The notes: a model not told the origin generated them from the letters alone. A stretch of DNA of 64,000 nt from Panagrolaimus kolymaensis (GCA_028622995.1 JAJQJQ010000028.1:1302001-1366000), one strand, 5' to 3'; counted from the stretch's first letter, positions 35,101-46,515 are shown. A program made the numbers and translations.

Positions 35101-35440
35101 TTCATTTTTTGATACCCCATTTTATGGCACACCAAATTTAAGAGCTATGCCTCTCACATTGCTTGATAGTTTTAAAATAGGTCATAATCCGGTCAAATTT
35201 ACTGTTGTTACGATCGACATCTCAAGCGATGGATTATTCATGTTAAAAAACAGCAAAAATGAAACGACAAAGTATGTTCTCTATAAATTCAACAAAAAAT
35301 AAAATAAAAATATAAAATTTAGATTTACACGAACGAATCAGACTCAAACTTTTATTAACACTATTGTATCTCTTTATTATATGGAAAACCAACTTGGAAA
35401 TATTGGTGCTAGACTTCACTTGACAAACGCTAATCATTAA
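32148..35440 (+). CDS. Large secreted protein with CUB-like modules
   Basis: Twelve exons, all phases consistent: 32148-32363, 32424-32494, 32547-32921, 33053-33543, 33663-33775, 33835-34090, 34148-34260, 34311-34420, 34471-34601, 34662-34905, 34957-35271, 35323-35440. They give about 850 aa. The signal peptide is MRLFAFVCFFISLNLCES. At least two CUB-type beginnings are visible, ENLCVWNLIAPEGYGFKIVF and YPNNGQCEHNFTVFDGYQI, each with the C-x-W/F-x-I and later aromatic pattern. Further Cys-paired beta-rich segments follow (ECSCANDE, SGSCELILFDN). Many Asn-glycosylation sites are present and there is no membrane helix. Nematode CUB-like proteins are secreted, often intestinal and pathogen- or stress-responsive; that role is inferred here. 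The GTG 27 nt upstream is not used as a start. Confidence 0.75.
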
Positions 35441-35719
35441 AATGCTGATATTTTATACAACATAAAGTTGTATTTATTTTTAGTTTTAAAGGCCTTACAT
35501 ATTTTCTTTTATCTGCCCCTGGGTGTTGTTGTGTTGGTTAAAAAAAGGCACCCACACAAAATGTTTTTATTTCATTTTATTTTTCGCAAAAACCAAAAAT
35601 AACAGAATACAATAAAAAAGTACATATAAAAACGTGGAAAATGAAAAAAGAATTCAAAGTCAAAAATTAAAAAATAGAATATATAAAAGTCCAGTATCAT
35701 AGGTTTATTCTTAAAAAAG

Positions 35720-36667
35720 TTAAAAATATTGACCAAATTCTTTTCCTTTGTAAATGTCAATTGATTCATCAAGGATTAAAATAGAAAGTTTATCTTTTTT
35801 AATCCAACTTGAATATTGATTTTTCAAATCATCCCTATTTTTTAGAATATTTTCACCAGTGAAAAATCTAACTCTAAAAGCAAACTTTTCTTCGGCATTA
35901 TTTTGGGAAAATTTGCATAAAGTTGAAAAATTTGAGTCACTTGAAAGTTTGTGAATCCATAAATGAATTTTTTTAATTTTTGAATTGAATGTCAACGAAG
36001 ATAAATTTTCGAAAACTTTGTTTGTAAAAACTTCATTTTTATTTGCATAAGTAAATTCTTTAACAAATGGAACTTTTTCCAAAATTTGATTACATGGCAC
36101 CAAATTACCCTGGTCATCATAAATATTGACATCTTCTAAATAAAAATAACGGATTTTTTTATCACCGAGAAGAAAATTAAACTCATTCCAAGTAAAATCA
36201 TGATCGCCATATGAAAAACTAATAAATGAGCATCGATAAACATATTTCATAATATTTCCATTGCCATAACCTGTGATGGATTTAGTTAACCAATATTTGA
36301 AATTAGGTACAATATGAAAATATATTCCATAGCTAATGAGAAAATCTCCTTCAGCAGTAACATTTTCTTTAAGAACGATAATTTTATTTTTGGAAAAAAA
36401 ATATTTACAAGTTTTTTGAATTTTCTCTAACCCCTTCGCGGATTTTGGATTCTTCAAAATATAATGAACCATAGTGGAAGGAAGAGAAAAATTTTGATTT
36501 CGAAATGAATCAAACGTATTTGGATTTGGATGATCAAATTCGCAATCAAAAGCATACGAAGAATCATATCCATCTAATTCATTATCCGATAAATCACGAT
36601 CAAAAGAGTCATTAATTGTTGAGTTTTCATTTTCAGATAAATCATTATCCGACGAAATTTCACTCAT
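35720..36667 (-). CDS. F-box-like protein, single exon
   Basis: One frame of 315 aa starting MSEISSDNDLSENENST. An acidic, Ser/Asn-rich N terminus of about 55 residues is followed by an F-box-like segment (FSLPSTMVHYILKNPKS) and a CKYFFSKN motif. The C-terminal half has repeated strand patterns, including a 'CNQILEKVPFVKEFTYANK' block. This last block corresponds to 'SEVIKKVPKVQRFE' in the 15510-17480 gene, so both belong to one family. It has no intron and no signal peptide. A role as a ubiquitin-ligase adaptor is inferred only. Confidence 0.65.
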   Translation of the reverse strand: MSEISSDNDLSENENSTINDSFDRDLSDNELDGYDSSYAFDCEFDHPNPNTFDSFRNQNFSLPSTMVHYILKNPKSAKGLEKIQKTCKYFFSKNKIIVLKENVTAEGDFLISYGIYFHIVPNFKYWLTKSITGYGNGNIMKYVYRCSFISFSYGDHDFTWNEFNFLLGDKKIRYFYLEDVNIYDDQGNLVPCNQILEKVPFVKEFTYANKNEVFTNKVFENLSSLTFNSKIKKIHLWIHKLSSDSNFSTLCKFSQNNAEEKFAFRVRFFTGENILKNRDDLKNQYSSWIKKDKLSILILDESIDIYKGKEFGQYF

Positions 36668-37026
36668 ATTCGCAGAGCCAACAAACAAATTTTAATAACA
36701 CAAAAGTTTTATGAAAATGATTTTTTTGCGTTGTTTTTTGGTTTAAAAAAATCCTACTCCATTAATTTTAGCCGAGGTACGTGGCAAAATGTTTCTAACA
36801 AAATCTGTTAAGTGTTGTGGGGTTAGCCTTTCTTTTTAGCCTTAGAGTTGCATAACAAAATCACAATTATTTTGTTCAGTGAGTTTTTTGCTTTCAACAT
36901 TTTGTTATTTTGAAACATCTCCATTCTTTCCTCCAAAGTTATTTTCCCTTAAGAAAAATGAGGTTCATCAAGTGATAACGATTACTTGTGGTGAATAAAT
37001 AACTTTTCCAATGTCATCCCTATGCA

Positions 37027-37467
37027 ATGGGATATCACCCAAATTTCTCTGATAAAATTAAAGTTTTACTTATTGCAATTATATTTTTGGCTTTAATTGC
37101 ACCCTTTATTCTTCTAACATTTTATTATTTTTATTTTAATCGATTAAACTTTATAAAAAATAAATTAAGTGCAAAACATCGAAATATGTATGTTATGTTA
37201 TTAAAAGCAATGATAGCTCAAAGTATAATATTATTTATTTTTATGGTTTTACCATTAGAAATGCTGAGTTTAAGTTTTATTTTTCCATATAAACATGGAA
37301 GCTTTTTTGCTTCATTATGTCCTTTGATGGTGATGCCTCATACACTCTTGGATATTTTGGTTCAACTTTATTTTATTAAACCATACAGAAATTGGATAAG
37401 AAAAAGGTTGGCATGGCATTGGAAAGTTAGTGTCGAAATATTACCGGAGTTTACTCAACCTTTTTGA
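37027..37467 (+). pseudogene. C-terminal half of a serpentine chemoreceptor
   Basis: 146 codons with three hydrophobic helices, corresponding to TM5-TM7 plus a short tail. LLKAMIAQSIILFIF and PHTLLDILVQLYFIKPYRNWI resemble the end of nematode Str/Srh/Srd-type receptors. I find no exons upstream for TM1-TM4, so this is probably a truncated copy, though a distant 5' exon cannot be excluded. Confidence 0.5.
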
Positions 37468-37469
37468 CA

Positions 37470-38266
37470 TTGATTATGGAAGATATGTATGCCATATTTT
37501 AAAGTATCCTAATTTTCTTCAGAAATTAAATGGATTGTAAAATCAAGCAAATTATGACAATTGTGATCTCTAGTTGAGGGTATTTAGGAAATTTTTTTTT
37601 ATATTTCCTGGTATACCATAACATTATTAATGTTTAGTGTTTTGTTTTTTCATCTACTAAAACTAACATGAAATAAATAATTTGTGTCATAAAATTTTTG
37701 AAAATTTTTCTAAGTTCAAAGAAAATTAGATTTTACTGCATTTTAAAGAAAAAAATAAAATAAAAAGATTAAAAATCTTTAATTCTTTTTTTTTTGTTTG
37801 TTATATAAAGGCTTAGATTTAAAATCTTTTTTATTAGAGTTGTGTTCCCCGGAAATTTACTCAAGGCAGGAAAATTGAAGAGGAAAGTAGTGGAATGTAG
37901 ATAGATTTTAAGAAATTAAAAAATTATCATAATTAACCAATTTTGTGAAATGAACCATAGAACATTTTATTTTATCGATAAAAATACGTTTTTACCGATT
38001 TTTAAAACAATTTTTTTGTATTTGTAACATATTTGGGTTAATTGTAGAGGAAATTAATTTTTTTTAATTTTCTCTGATTTTTTTGACAAAGAGAAAAATG
38101 GCCGACGAAAAAAGGGAACGAAAAATTGAAATGAAAGAATAGAGGATTTTTGCCCGGGAAAGGAGGGGAACACATCATTTTTTTTTCCTCACATTTAATA
38201 TCTTTCTTTTTTTTTTGAACTTATTTGTCATAAAAAAATTTTTAAATTTTATATTTATAGTCTATT
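37470..38266. other. Intergenic region with possible weak TIR element
   Basis: TGTGTTCCCC at 37841-37850 is complementary to GGGGAACACA at 38165-38174, and could be the ends of a 334-bp element. The repeats are only 10 bp and no target duplication is clear. Otherwise no gene was seen. Confidence 0.3.
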
Positions 38267-39354
38267 ATGTCGCTTTCATCATTTGAAATTTTTCCTTACC
38301 TTGTGCTAGCTGAAAATATATGCGTTTGTATTATACAAATTTATATATTATTAAAATGTGCATCGTTGATGCGATATAAAATTTATGCATCCCGATTTTC
38401 TCCAACATTTATATTATTTATTATTTATCTTATATGTTTAAGTTTGACTTTGATAATATATAGTATTTATATTCTTACATTATGGAGGCCTCATGAAATT
38501 TTATATAATTCTAGAACCATGTATATTTTTGGTATAATTCCATGGATGTTTATAATTTCTAATCCCATTTTTGAGTTTTCTCTTTGCATTGAACGCTGCT
38601 TTGCTATATGTTTTCCAATGCATTATACAAAAAAATTAAAGCGATTTATTTGCATTTTAAATATATTTTTATTTGCATCTTATGTTTTGATTAATGCTGG
38701 TATAAATGGTTTAATAAATTGGCCTTTAGATACCATCAACTATTGCTATTTTTTTACTTGCATAGTTTACAGTATTGTTGATATAAATGTTATTGAATTT
38801 AAAATTATTATTTCTATTATTGATCTTTTAGCTGCCTTTATTCTATTATTTTTAATAAAATTTAAGGTTAAAAATAATAATTTAGAGACTAAAAGCAAAA
38901 ACAAAGCTATTGTGTTTATAATTTTTACTGCTGTTATAATGGAATTTAGCCCAAATTTATTTGATTATATTTTAAATAAGGTAATTTTTTTTTTCTTTGC
39001 CATATGATTATTTACCTGCCAGTGGGGTTAATACTTTTTACACATTTTTAATGTTATTTCTTTTCTTTTTTTTAATCATAAAAAAGGTAAATTTTTATTT
39101 TCACGAATGAAAAAACATATCAATATTTTATAAACTTAAAAACTTTGTGTTAGCCTTAGTAAAATAAATTACAAAATTTTAAAATATCTTTTTTATAGCT
39201 CAAGCTTTCCCCTTTGATTAATTACATTGGACCTTACCGTACCACAATCAGTTCAATAAATTTATTATTTTCAACATCGGCGTACACAAATGTTGTAAAA
39301 CAATTATCGGATAAAAAAACTGCAGCTATAAATATTATAGAAAATAAAAAATAA
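38267..39354 (+). CDS. Serpentine receptor, Srbc/Srab-like
   Basis: Two exons, 38267-38980 and 39199-39354, give 289 aa with seven hydrophobic helices. TM3 ends in FSLCIERCFAICFPMHY, the E-R-C-x-A-x-x-F-P-x-x-Y motif of nematode Srbc/Sra/Srb chemoreceptors. The last exon supplies TM7 and a short tail. The start ATG follows a TATTTATAG acceptor closely. The expected place is the ciliated sensory neuron membrane, coupling to G proteins. Related fragments lie nearby on the minus strand (40171-40541), so this is a local receptor neighbourhood. Confidence 0.7.
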
Positions 39355-39433
39355 TTTTAGTTTCGGTTTAAATCAAAAAAATGTAATAAATTTTTTTTTT
39401 GAAATTTTTTTTATTTATTTATTTAATAAAATA

Positions 39434-39470
39434 AATTAAATTAAATTAAATTAAATTAAATTAATTAATT
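39434..39470. repeat. (TTAAA)n simple repeat
   Basis: About six tandem TTAAA units after the receptor's 3' end, running into TTAATTAATTA. Confidence 0.8.
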
Positions 39471-39645
39471 ATGTTTTAAAATAAACCACATCATATAAAG
39501 CACCATTTTATTTGGTTGCAACCGGAAAGCAAGGATAGCGATTTTTTTTAAGATTACAGGCATAAGTGGAATCGAAGAATTTTTTTCGATTCTGTGTAGT
39601 TTCAATAAGGGAGTGGTGGAATTTTATACATTAAACATTATTCAT

Positions 39646-40096
39646 TCATAATAATGGAGTTTGGGAAAGAACATTATCCATTACAAAAACATTATCATCA
39701 CAAACTTTTTTCATTTCTTCTAAAATTTTATTTGGATCGCATTTTTTCCTGTTTCTTTTTGTTTTCAAATATTCTTTGTTAAACTGAGCGACGCTAATCT
39801 TTTTCATATTTCCTTCCTGTAAAAATTTAAATTATTTGATAATACTTCTTTCTTTCAAACTTACTCTTTCTTTTTTAGTCATATCAGCTAAATTATATTT
39901 ATGCGGAACCATAATAACATTATCAACATTTTTAAAAAAATTAAACTTTTTTTATGTATTATATTGCTTTTTCATTTTTATTTTTTCTTACTTTATATTT
40001 ATAAAAGACCCCATAAGTGGCGTAACTGGTCGTTTAGCAGCTTCAAAACTATATAGCAATGCAATCTTTTTAACATCCCAAAAAGCATCCTTGCTT
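39646..40096 (-). pseudogene. Inverted partial copy of the bestrophin 3' exons
   Basis: Reverse complement nearly repeats the end of the bestrophin gene at 58332-60514. It holds KDAFWDVKKIALLYSF...RPVTPL, then NVDNVIMVPHK, then CDPNKILEEMKKVCDDNVF and the same TGA. Similarity starts abruptly at about 40096, at the AAGGATGC of exon 5, and ends near the stop codon, so only exons 5 (part), 6 and 7 were copied. In the copy the acceptor before exon 6 has lost its AG (TTTTTTAG has become a T/A run), so it could not splice normally. It is a recent partial duplication in opposite orientation about 20 kb away. Confidence 0.85.
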
Positions 40097-40170
40097 AAAA
40101 GCGACGCGCGAACTAACAATTGATTTTACAGAGAAATAAAAAATGTAGCAAAGATATTCAAATTAAATAC

Positions 40171-40541
40171 TTAGATAGTATGTGTTTGATTTATTCGATG
40201 TCGGCCAATATTTTTAGCAAAAATTAATGCACAAATAAAACCTTTTAAAGATGATATAACTCTAACATAGCTGCCAAGAATATTGGTAGGTGTTTCATTA
40301 AAAATTAATGGAATTAAAAATGCGCATCCATGAATAATAAAATCAAGAAATATTTGAACCAATACAGCTTGATTGGTTAAAAATGTGGCTGATTTATCTC
40401 TTTGTGAATTAAATTCGAGGTTTTTAACAAAATAAAATAATATTCCAAGCGGAATTAAAGTTAGCGAGGAAATTATCATGGTTATAGTATGAGTATCAAT
40501 AAGATGCCGGGCACTTTGGCAACGGGCGTTCAAACAAGCTG
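40171..40541 (-). pseudogene. Serpentine receptor C-terminal fragment
   Basis: An exon behind TTATTTCAG (about 40542) encodes about 123 residues with three hydrophobic helices. It ends ILGSYVRVISSLKGFICALIF...NQTHTI, which parallels the TM7 exon of the receptor at 38267-39354 (YIGPYRTTISSINLLFSTSA). No N-terminal exons were found in the following 2 kb, so it is probably a fragment. Confidence 0.5.
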
Positions 40542-40559
40542 AAATTATTTATTTTTAAT

Positions 40560-42540
40560 AAATACATTTTACATGATTTAAAAGTTTTATGTAAACACTC
40601 AGTTTTTTTGGTGTTTGTTTAATTACAAAACGCTCATATTTTTACTCTCATTTTTTTACAATATTACTTCTAAGCTTGTTAAAAATATTTTCTTATTTAT
40701 TTTAATTTCTATTTAAAAAAAATATAACTTTTGTTTTTAAGAAAGATTTAAAAAAAATTCTTCATCCTTCATTGAATTTGTAAAATCTGTATACAATAAT
40801 TATTCTCGAATATAATCGGGAAGTATTCTTTTTAAAAAAACGTAATAAATAGGCCCGAAGTAAACAATGGATTCAAATAATTTTTTTTAAATTATGAAAA
40901 AAAAACAATAATTTTTATTGCAGCGATCAATCATGTTTTTTATAGACCGCAAATTTTGAAACTTGGAGAGATAATTAGCTCAAAATATGCGTAAAGAAAA
41001 ATTCAAATTTTCGAAGCACATAAATTAGAAATCTAATTTATCACATGTATCTCCTCATAAATAAAGGGATTTATAATTAATCAATAAGCATTCACCGTAC
41101 GAAAAAAAATCTTTATATACTTTAAGCTACATTATTTTACTCAAACATTTACTCAAAGATTGAAAACATTTCACTGTTTTTGTTGAAAAGCCTATGAGGA
41201 TTAATTTATTGTGATTTTTGTGCAATAAAAATATTATCTTGAAATTTTATAGAACCATAAAGCGTAACTCAACTAAACTTCACAATTAAAATTTTTTTTA
41301 GAATGTTGTTATTTTTTTAAACTAAAAGTTATTGAAGTTAATTGGGCTTGATATATCCAAATATGTAGCATTTTAGCTTATTTTAATGGAATTTCTAGAA
41401 GTTGATAAACGCCTAAATCTTGTGGAGATACCCGGAATTATAAGATTAGAATGACAATAATCAAAAAGAAGAGAGAAGGGAAAAAATTAAAAAATGTTTT
41501 CACTTTTTAACAAGCTTCATTCTCAAATAAATTAGGCTTTAGACGATAGACTAATATACTTGCGCAAAAATAATTTCTTTTCCACTATGGAAAATGAATA
41601 TCAAAGAAAATTATGATTTACGAAAGAACCATTAAAAACTATAAAGCATGGAGAAATAAAAAATGCCAACTCAATTCCATTCAAATGCAAAGGTAAAAAT
41701 GCAATGACATCTTTTTTGATATGAAGCGAAGAGCTTTATTTAACCCAATTTTAACAGCTAAAGCTTGCTCCATTCATGATTTACATTATCTTTACAACAA
41801 TCTCACAAATCCACATAGCATAATTGCCCCTTGGCCTGCCCAAACAATGTAATCAACCAAATTCATAAAAGCGGTATTGCGAAGCAATACCGCTGGTTCC
41901 TGAAAGAAAAATCCAAAAAAATAAATCCTGATTTGTAATTCCTTTAAAATGGTTCCTTAAATATTTGTTCCTTAATTTTTTCATCCTCAAAAGTATTTCC
42001 TAATAAATAAATCCTTATAGTTAGTTCCCGAAACAATAGAAACTTATTCGTAAATCCTTAAACAAATTTCCTTAACTATTTATTCCTTAAAAATGAGTCC
42101 ACAAAAATAAATACTTAAACAGAATTTCCCGAAAAGGTGCTCCGGAAGTCGATCAACGTCAATATTTCTTTATTTTAAAAGTTAAAAGTTTAAAATATGT
42201 GTTCTTCTATCACACCAAAAACTATAATGATTTTTATACTGTTGATTTAAATTTTATTAGTTTTTTAAGAAAAAAAATAATCCCCAATTTTTAATCCGTC
42301 TTTGCATAAATTTGTCCTTCTCGATAATCGCCGTTGATTTTTTTTTGTGTTACTGTTGAATGATTTTAAATCATTGCACATTTGATACCCATTTTTTCGA
42401 GGAAAACCTCCTGAGATGTGAATATTCAAGTTGTCTAAATTTTAAAGGAAAAATGTTTTTTCCAAAACCATAGCGAAAATACGAATTTTAAGAAAAATGT
42501 GTTTTAATCTCTCAAAAATAAAAAAACTACATTCACTTGC
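40560..42540. other. Two kilobases without a recognisable gene
   Basis: AT-rich DNA. The only structures noticed are a perfect hairpin at 41870-41894 and an irregular series of TTCCTTAA-like words between 41930 and 42130. Confidence 0.5.
41870..41894. repeat. Perfect hairpin
   Basis: AGCGGTATTGC and GCAATACCGCT are exact complements separated by GAA. It is the only GC-containing hairpin in a gene-free region and is followed by TGG. Confidence 0.7.
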
Positions 42541-42557
42541 AAAAGTATGTATTTCAG

Positions 42558-42628
42558 ATTATTTTGGAATTATACTTAAAGCGGTTTCTGATAAAGATGG
42601 AAAAGTATCATTTGAAGATTTTTGCTAA
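42558..42628 (+). pseudogene. EF-hand exon remnant
   Basis: Behind an ATTTCAG acceptor, a frame reads YFGIILKAVSDKDGKVSFED, then FC and stop. This matches the closing EF-hand of calmodulin/calcineurin-B-like proteins (D-x-D-G-K-V-S-F-E-D-F), with the loop's first Asp replaced by Val. No partner exons were found nearby, so it is an orphan last exon or a chance-preserved fragment. Confidence 0.4.
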
Positions 42629-42779
42629 AATTTCCACAAATATCGATCAAAATATGTAAATTTTCAAACAAACCATAAACTTGTTTTTTTTTCATTCACC
42701 TAGATCAACGACTATTAGTCGACTTTTAGTAATAAATTTTATAAACAAATTATATTAAAAAAAGAGTTATTATATTTTT

Positions 42780-43765
42780 CTTCGCTCCTTTGTTATCATT
42801 TTTTTTAATAATTTTAGTGAAAAATAAACGTCTGTCAAATTTGTCTTGGTTGTTGCATCGCATTTTTGTTTTCCCATTAAAAAAGCAGGGTAAAAAGTTT
42901 AATGAAGAAGGAATTTTTTTTTTAATTTATTGCCCTCTCGACTTTTCTTTTCCATCCTTTTGCGTTAAAAAGATGATAGAAATAATAATAAAAAATTTCA
43001 ATAGTTGCAAACAAAAAAGGGCCCCAAAAAAATGTTTTGAAGTTATGCAGCACACTTTGTTTTTCTGCCTTTTATTCTTTTTGTCATACTTTTTTTCATG
43101 TTGTTTTAATTTTTTTTGATCATTTTTTTATTTATCACCCGCTAAGCCTCGGAATTTTTTACTCTTCTCTTCTTTTCTATTAAACCTATAAAAAAATGAG
43201 AGGAAAAGTCGTAAAAACTTTTTTTTATTGTTTTGCCTTAATACGTGATTTTTCAAATATATCATCACTAATAGATTTTAAAAAAATGTATTTAATTTTA
43301 AAACAAACGAAAAAACTTTCCTAAAAAAGTGGAGGGTTAAGCAAAATCAAAATTTCATTAAAAAAAATAAGCAAATTTATTCCTTTTGTAAATCTGTGAC
43401 AAAAAAATAGTAATTAAAAGTTAGAGCATTTTTTTTTGTCATTTGTGAAGGAAAGAAAACCTATTTAAAAAATAAATGACGCCTTGTCATAAAATAAATA
43501 TAACGTCTTTAATCTCTGAGAATATTTTGGCTTTTTTTTTAAACAAATGAAAACGAGAGGAAAAAGCCTCCTCGTAAACTCGAGCTATTTTTTTTGTCCT
43601 TTTTTCTTTTATTCAAGTTTTGAAGACTTCTCTACCCTTCATCTATGTATGTAAAATCACATTAACATATGGATATCTTTGTTATCTAACCAAGAAACTT
43701 TTAAAAGTCAAGCTTTTATATTTATTAAAAAAAATTTCATAACAAAATGTAAACTTGGAAACAAT
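42780..43765. other. Intergenic, no gene seen
   Basis: Long T/A tracts and one short open frame near 42790-43119 of low complexity. It includes the 3' flank of the minus-strand TWK channel. Confidence 0.4.
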
Positions 43766-45561
43766 TTAATTAAACTTTTGTTTAAAATAATTTTGCATTT
43801 TAAATAATTTCATTTTTAATGTAACAAAATATGCTCGATGAATGTGAAAACAGATGGAAAGTAAAAAGGCTTGCATGAACAAGTTACCAATAGCAAAATA
43901 AATGCACATTGTAATAGCTTGAGTAAGGTTTTGTGGATCAGGAACGATATCACCAAAACCAATCATCGCAGAACTAACCCAAACAAAATACAATGCATTT
44001 ATAGCTCCAAGTTTTCCATACCAAGTATTAAATAGAATAACTCCAGCAAAATGATGAATAAGTAATAAACATGTTGCATCTTTTAATGCAAGATGTTGCC
44101 TTTCATCAATGGATTGATTTTTTTTGCTTGAAAAAATATTAGATAAAAACAAACATTTTACTCCATAACCTTGAGCAATAAATCTACCAAAATTTGATAC
44201 AACTGCAAAAGTTAATGGTATTCCAAAGGCTGCATAAAAGACAGTAAATATTCGGGAAATGTTTGTGAGTGGAGGAATATTACCCCAACCAATGGTAAAA
44301 CAAACTTGATAAGACATAGTTAAAACAGTATAAAATGGTTTTGAACCATATGCTGGATCAATGAGTTGATAAATAAAAGTTCCAATAACCAAATAAAGTA
44401 CAACCAAAGTTATTAAACATAAATGAGGAACACAGCGAACCCAAAACTATAAAAAAAACATTTTTTAGTGTTTAAAAAATATTTTAAAACGCATAAATTC
44501 TAAGAAAAAAGGATGTTAAAAGATGATTATAAGATTTTATTTGGTTCTAACGTTCGCTTTTTTAGACGCAGCATAACATTTCGGAATTTTCAGGAGAAAA
44601 AAATCAAATAAAAGATTTTAAAGACAAAAAACTATTCGTAGCTCAAATTTTGGATAATATTAAAAAAATTTATCTAAAAAACTGTAAGGTGTGTTTTAAT
44701 TCTAAGAAACTCATGAGCTATATAACTTCGCCGATATGGGCACTTCCAACTATGAAATTTACTTTGGAGATTCCTCCTGAGGCTGAAGAAAGATTTCCAC
44801 TTTATAAAAATGTCGAGCTGAGAGAATGGGTTTTAGCCATATGCAAATTTCCACAGCCACCTTGAAGGTGTTTTAGTAAAAACGGACTTCAAATTCGTTT
44901 TTAGCCTAGTTTAAAATCACCAAGGGCAAAAATATCAACTTCAAAACAATGCATACTTGAAAAGTCCACGCATGTTAAACTGTTAGTAAAAGGTCGTTTC
45001 GAAAGTTTTCGAAAGTTTTTGAAACGAAAATTGCACGCTCAATTACTAACATGTCATCAAAATAGGTACGTTTTTTACATGCGTGTCGCTTAGCAAGGGT
45101 ATGTCAAAGTTGAAAAAAAGTGAGTTTAAAATGCGATACACTTAGAGCTAAATTGAAAAAATGAAACTTACAGGTTCAGGAAGTTCTTCAATTTCTTCAA
45201 TTTCTTCTTCAATTTTTTGAACCGGCGTATTAACTTCCCCATTATTTTGATCATTCAAAACATTCATTTCAGTTTCATTTGGATTTTCGGCGGTAAGATT
45301 CATAGATTCAAATTGTGGCTCTTCTTGAATAGGATTAATAATATGCTTGCTGCTACCAAAATTTAAAACATTTGGTTGTAAAAATTCTTGAATAAGATTT
45401 ACAAGTTTTTTAGCTTTTTGATTATCATTTTTCTTAACAAATTCTTTAATTTTAGCTAAATTTGCTGTAAATAAATGTGTTGGATTGCATGATGTTGAAA
45501 AAGGATGTGGGGGAGCTTGACTTCGAGGCCAGGTTAGAGTTGAATCAAATTTTGAATTCAT
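43766..45561 (-). CDS. TWK-type two-pore potassium channel (left member of pair)
   Basis: Two exons, 45561-45172 (390 nt) and 44446-43766, separated by a 725-nt intron, give 356 aa. The N-terminal 130 residues are cytosolic, rich in Asn/Glu, with the shared start motif STLTWPRSQAPP. TM1 follows, then pore loop 1 with FTIGWGN, TM2, a cytosolic loop, TM3, pore loop 2 with MIGFGD, and TM4. Two-pore background K channels normally have T-x-G-Y-G and T-x-G-F-G filters. Here Tyr is Trp in P1 and the P2 Thr is Met. It is head-to-head with the paralogue at 46516-47660. It probably resides in the plasma membrane and sets resting potential, with altered selectivity or gating. Confidence 0.85.
44594..44865 (+). 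CDS. Open frame nested in the TWK intron, doubtful
   Basis: An open stretch of about 90 codons behind TTTTCAG lies on the strand opposite the channel gene, inside its large intron. It contains FVAQILDNIKKIYLKNCKVC and ends WVLAICKFPQPP. Composition looks protein-like, but there is no start exon. A short ATG frame at 44514 shares only the adjoining bases. It could be a nested gene fragment or chance. Confidence 0.25.
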
Positions 45562-46515
45562 AAGTTTCACAAATTTTGGAATATATATTTTTTCCACAGT
45601 ACCCTAAAACAACTTTAGCATTAAAACTTTTTTTTGATTCGAGTTAATTGAAGGAGAAAAAAGAGGTAACTACGCCGCCTACTTATTTTTTTTATGAAAA
45701 AAGTTATCTACATTTACAAATTTTATGACCTTCATCAATCACTTTTTTGCTCTTTCAAATAAAACTATTTTTACTTTTGATCATTATTTGCGTCATTGTC
45801 CTTAAAAATTTATTTTGTTATTATTATTTTTGATTTATTTTATTAAAATAAAAATTTGCACTCTTTGCAAATTTTGAACTTAGAAGTGGGACCATTAAAT
45901 CTCCAAAATTTAAAAGACTGAGAAACAAAGACAATAAACCTGTTTTTTTTTGATAATAAAACCAAAGTTATTGTAAGTATGGTAAAATAAATAAACTTAG
46001 AAAAATTTGATTGAAACGTGATTGATAAATAATGACATAAAAAGTGTAAAAAAAGTTTTCAACTTATTCTTTTTAGGTTTTTTTTGGAAAGTTGATGTCA
46101 CAAAAAAAATCATTTTGTCGCTATTTGTTACGGATTAGGCAACATAGACGCGATTTTATGACGCGACTTTTCTTTTCAAAATTGCGACTGAGAATAACAA
46201 AAAGCCTTTTTTTTTAATTATTGGAACATATTTGTTCAAAAAAAAGTTTAGGTTTGGGAGAAGAATAAAAAGATATTTAATTTGAAGGGAAGCCGCCACT
46301 ATGCTAAAAGCTCATTTTATAATTATTTTTGAAACATCTAATGTTTCATTTTGATCAAAAGTTTTTCCAAAACGAAAGCTAACATTCGGACTAGATACCA
46401 GAGCTGTGGAATATTCGAGTCGAATTAAAAAAATTCAAATAATCTAATCATATTTGGGAAACAAACTTTTCGTAAAATATCCTTTTTTTAGGTTGGTTCG
46501 TGAAAAATTTTCTTC
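45562..46515. promoter_or_regulatory. Shared divergent promoter region of the TWK pair
   Basis: The 954 bp between two opposite start codons hold no coding signal and must include both promoters. A TTTTTTTAG acceptor lies before the plus-strand ATG (46492) and GTTTTAG before the minus-strand one (about 45603), as expected for spliced leaders. Specific factor sites were not identified. Confidence 0.5.

Noticed and set aside
37841..38174. Element with TGTGTTCCCC / GGGGAACACA ends
   Set aside because: Only 10 bp of terminal complementarity and no target duplication; kept as a note only.
41930..42130. Possible CRISPR-like or tandem repeat array
   Set aside because: The TTCCTTAA words are unevenly spaced and the intervals are not spacer-like; the window is eukaryotic.
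42790..43119. 109-codon plus-strand open frame
   Set aside because: Low-complexity Phe/Lys-rich translation of T/A tracts with no motif or start context.
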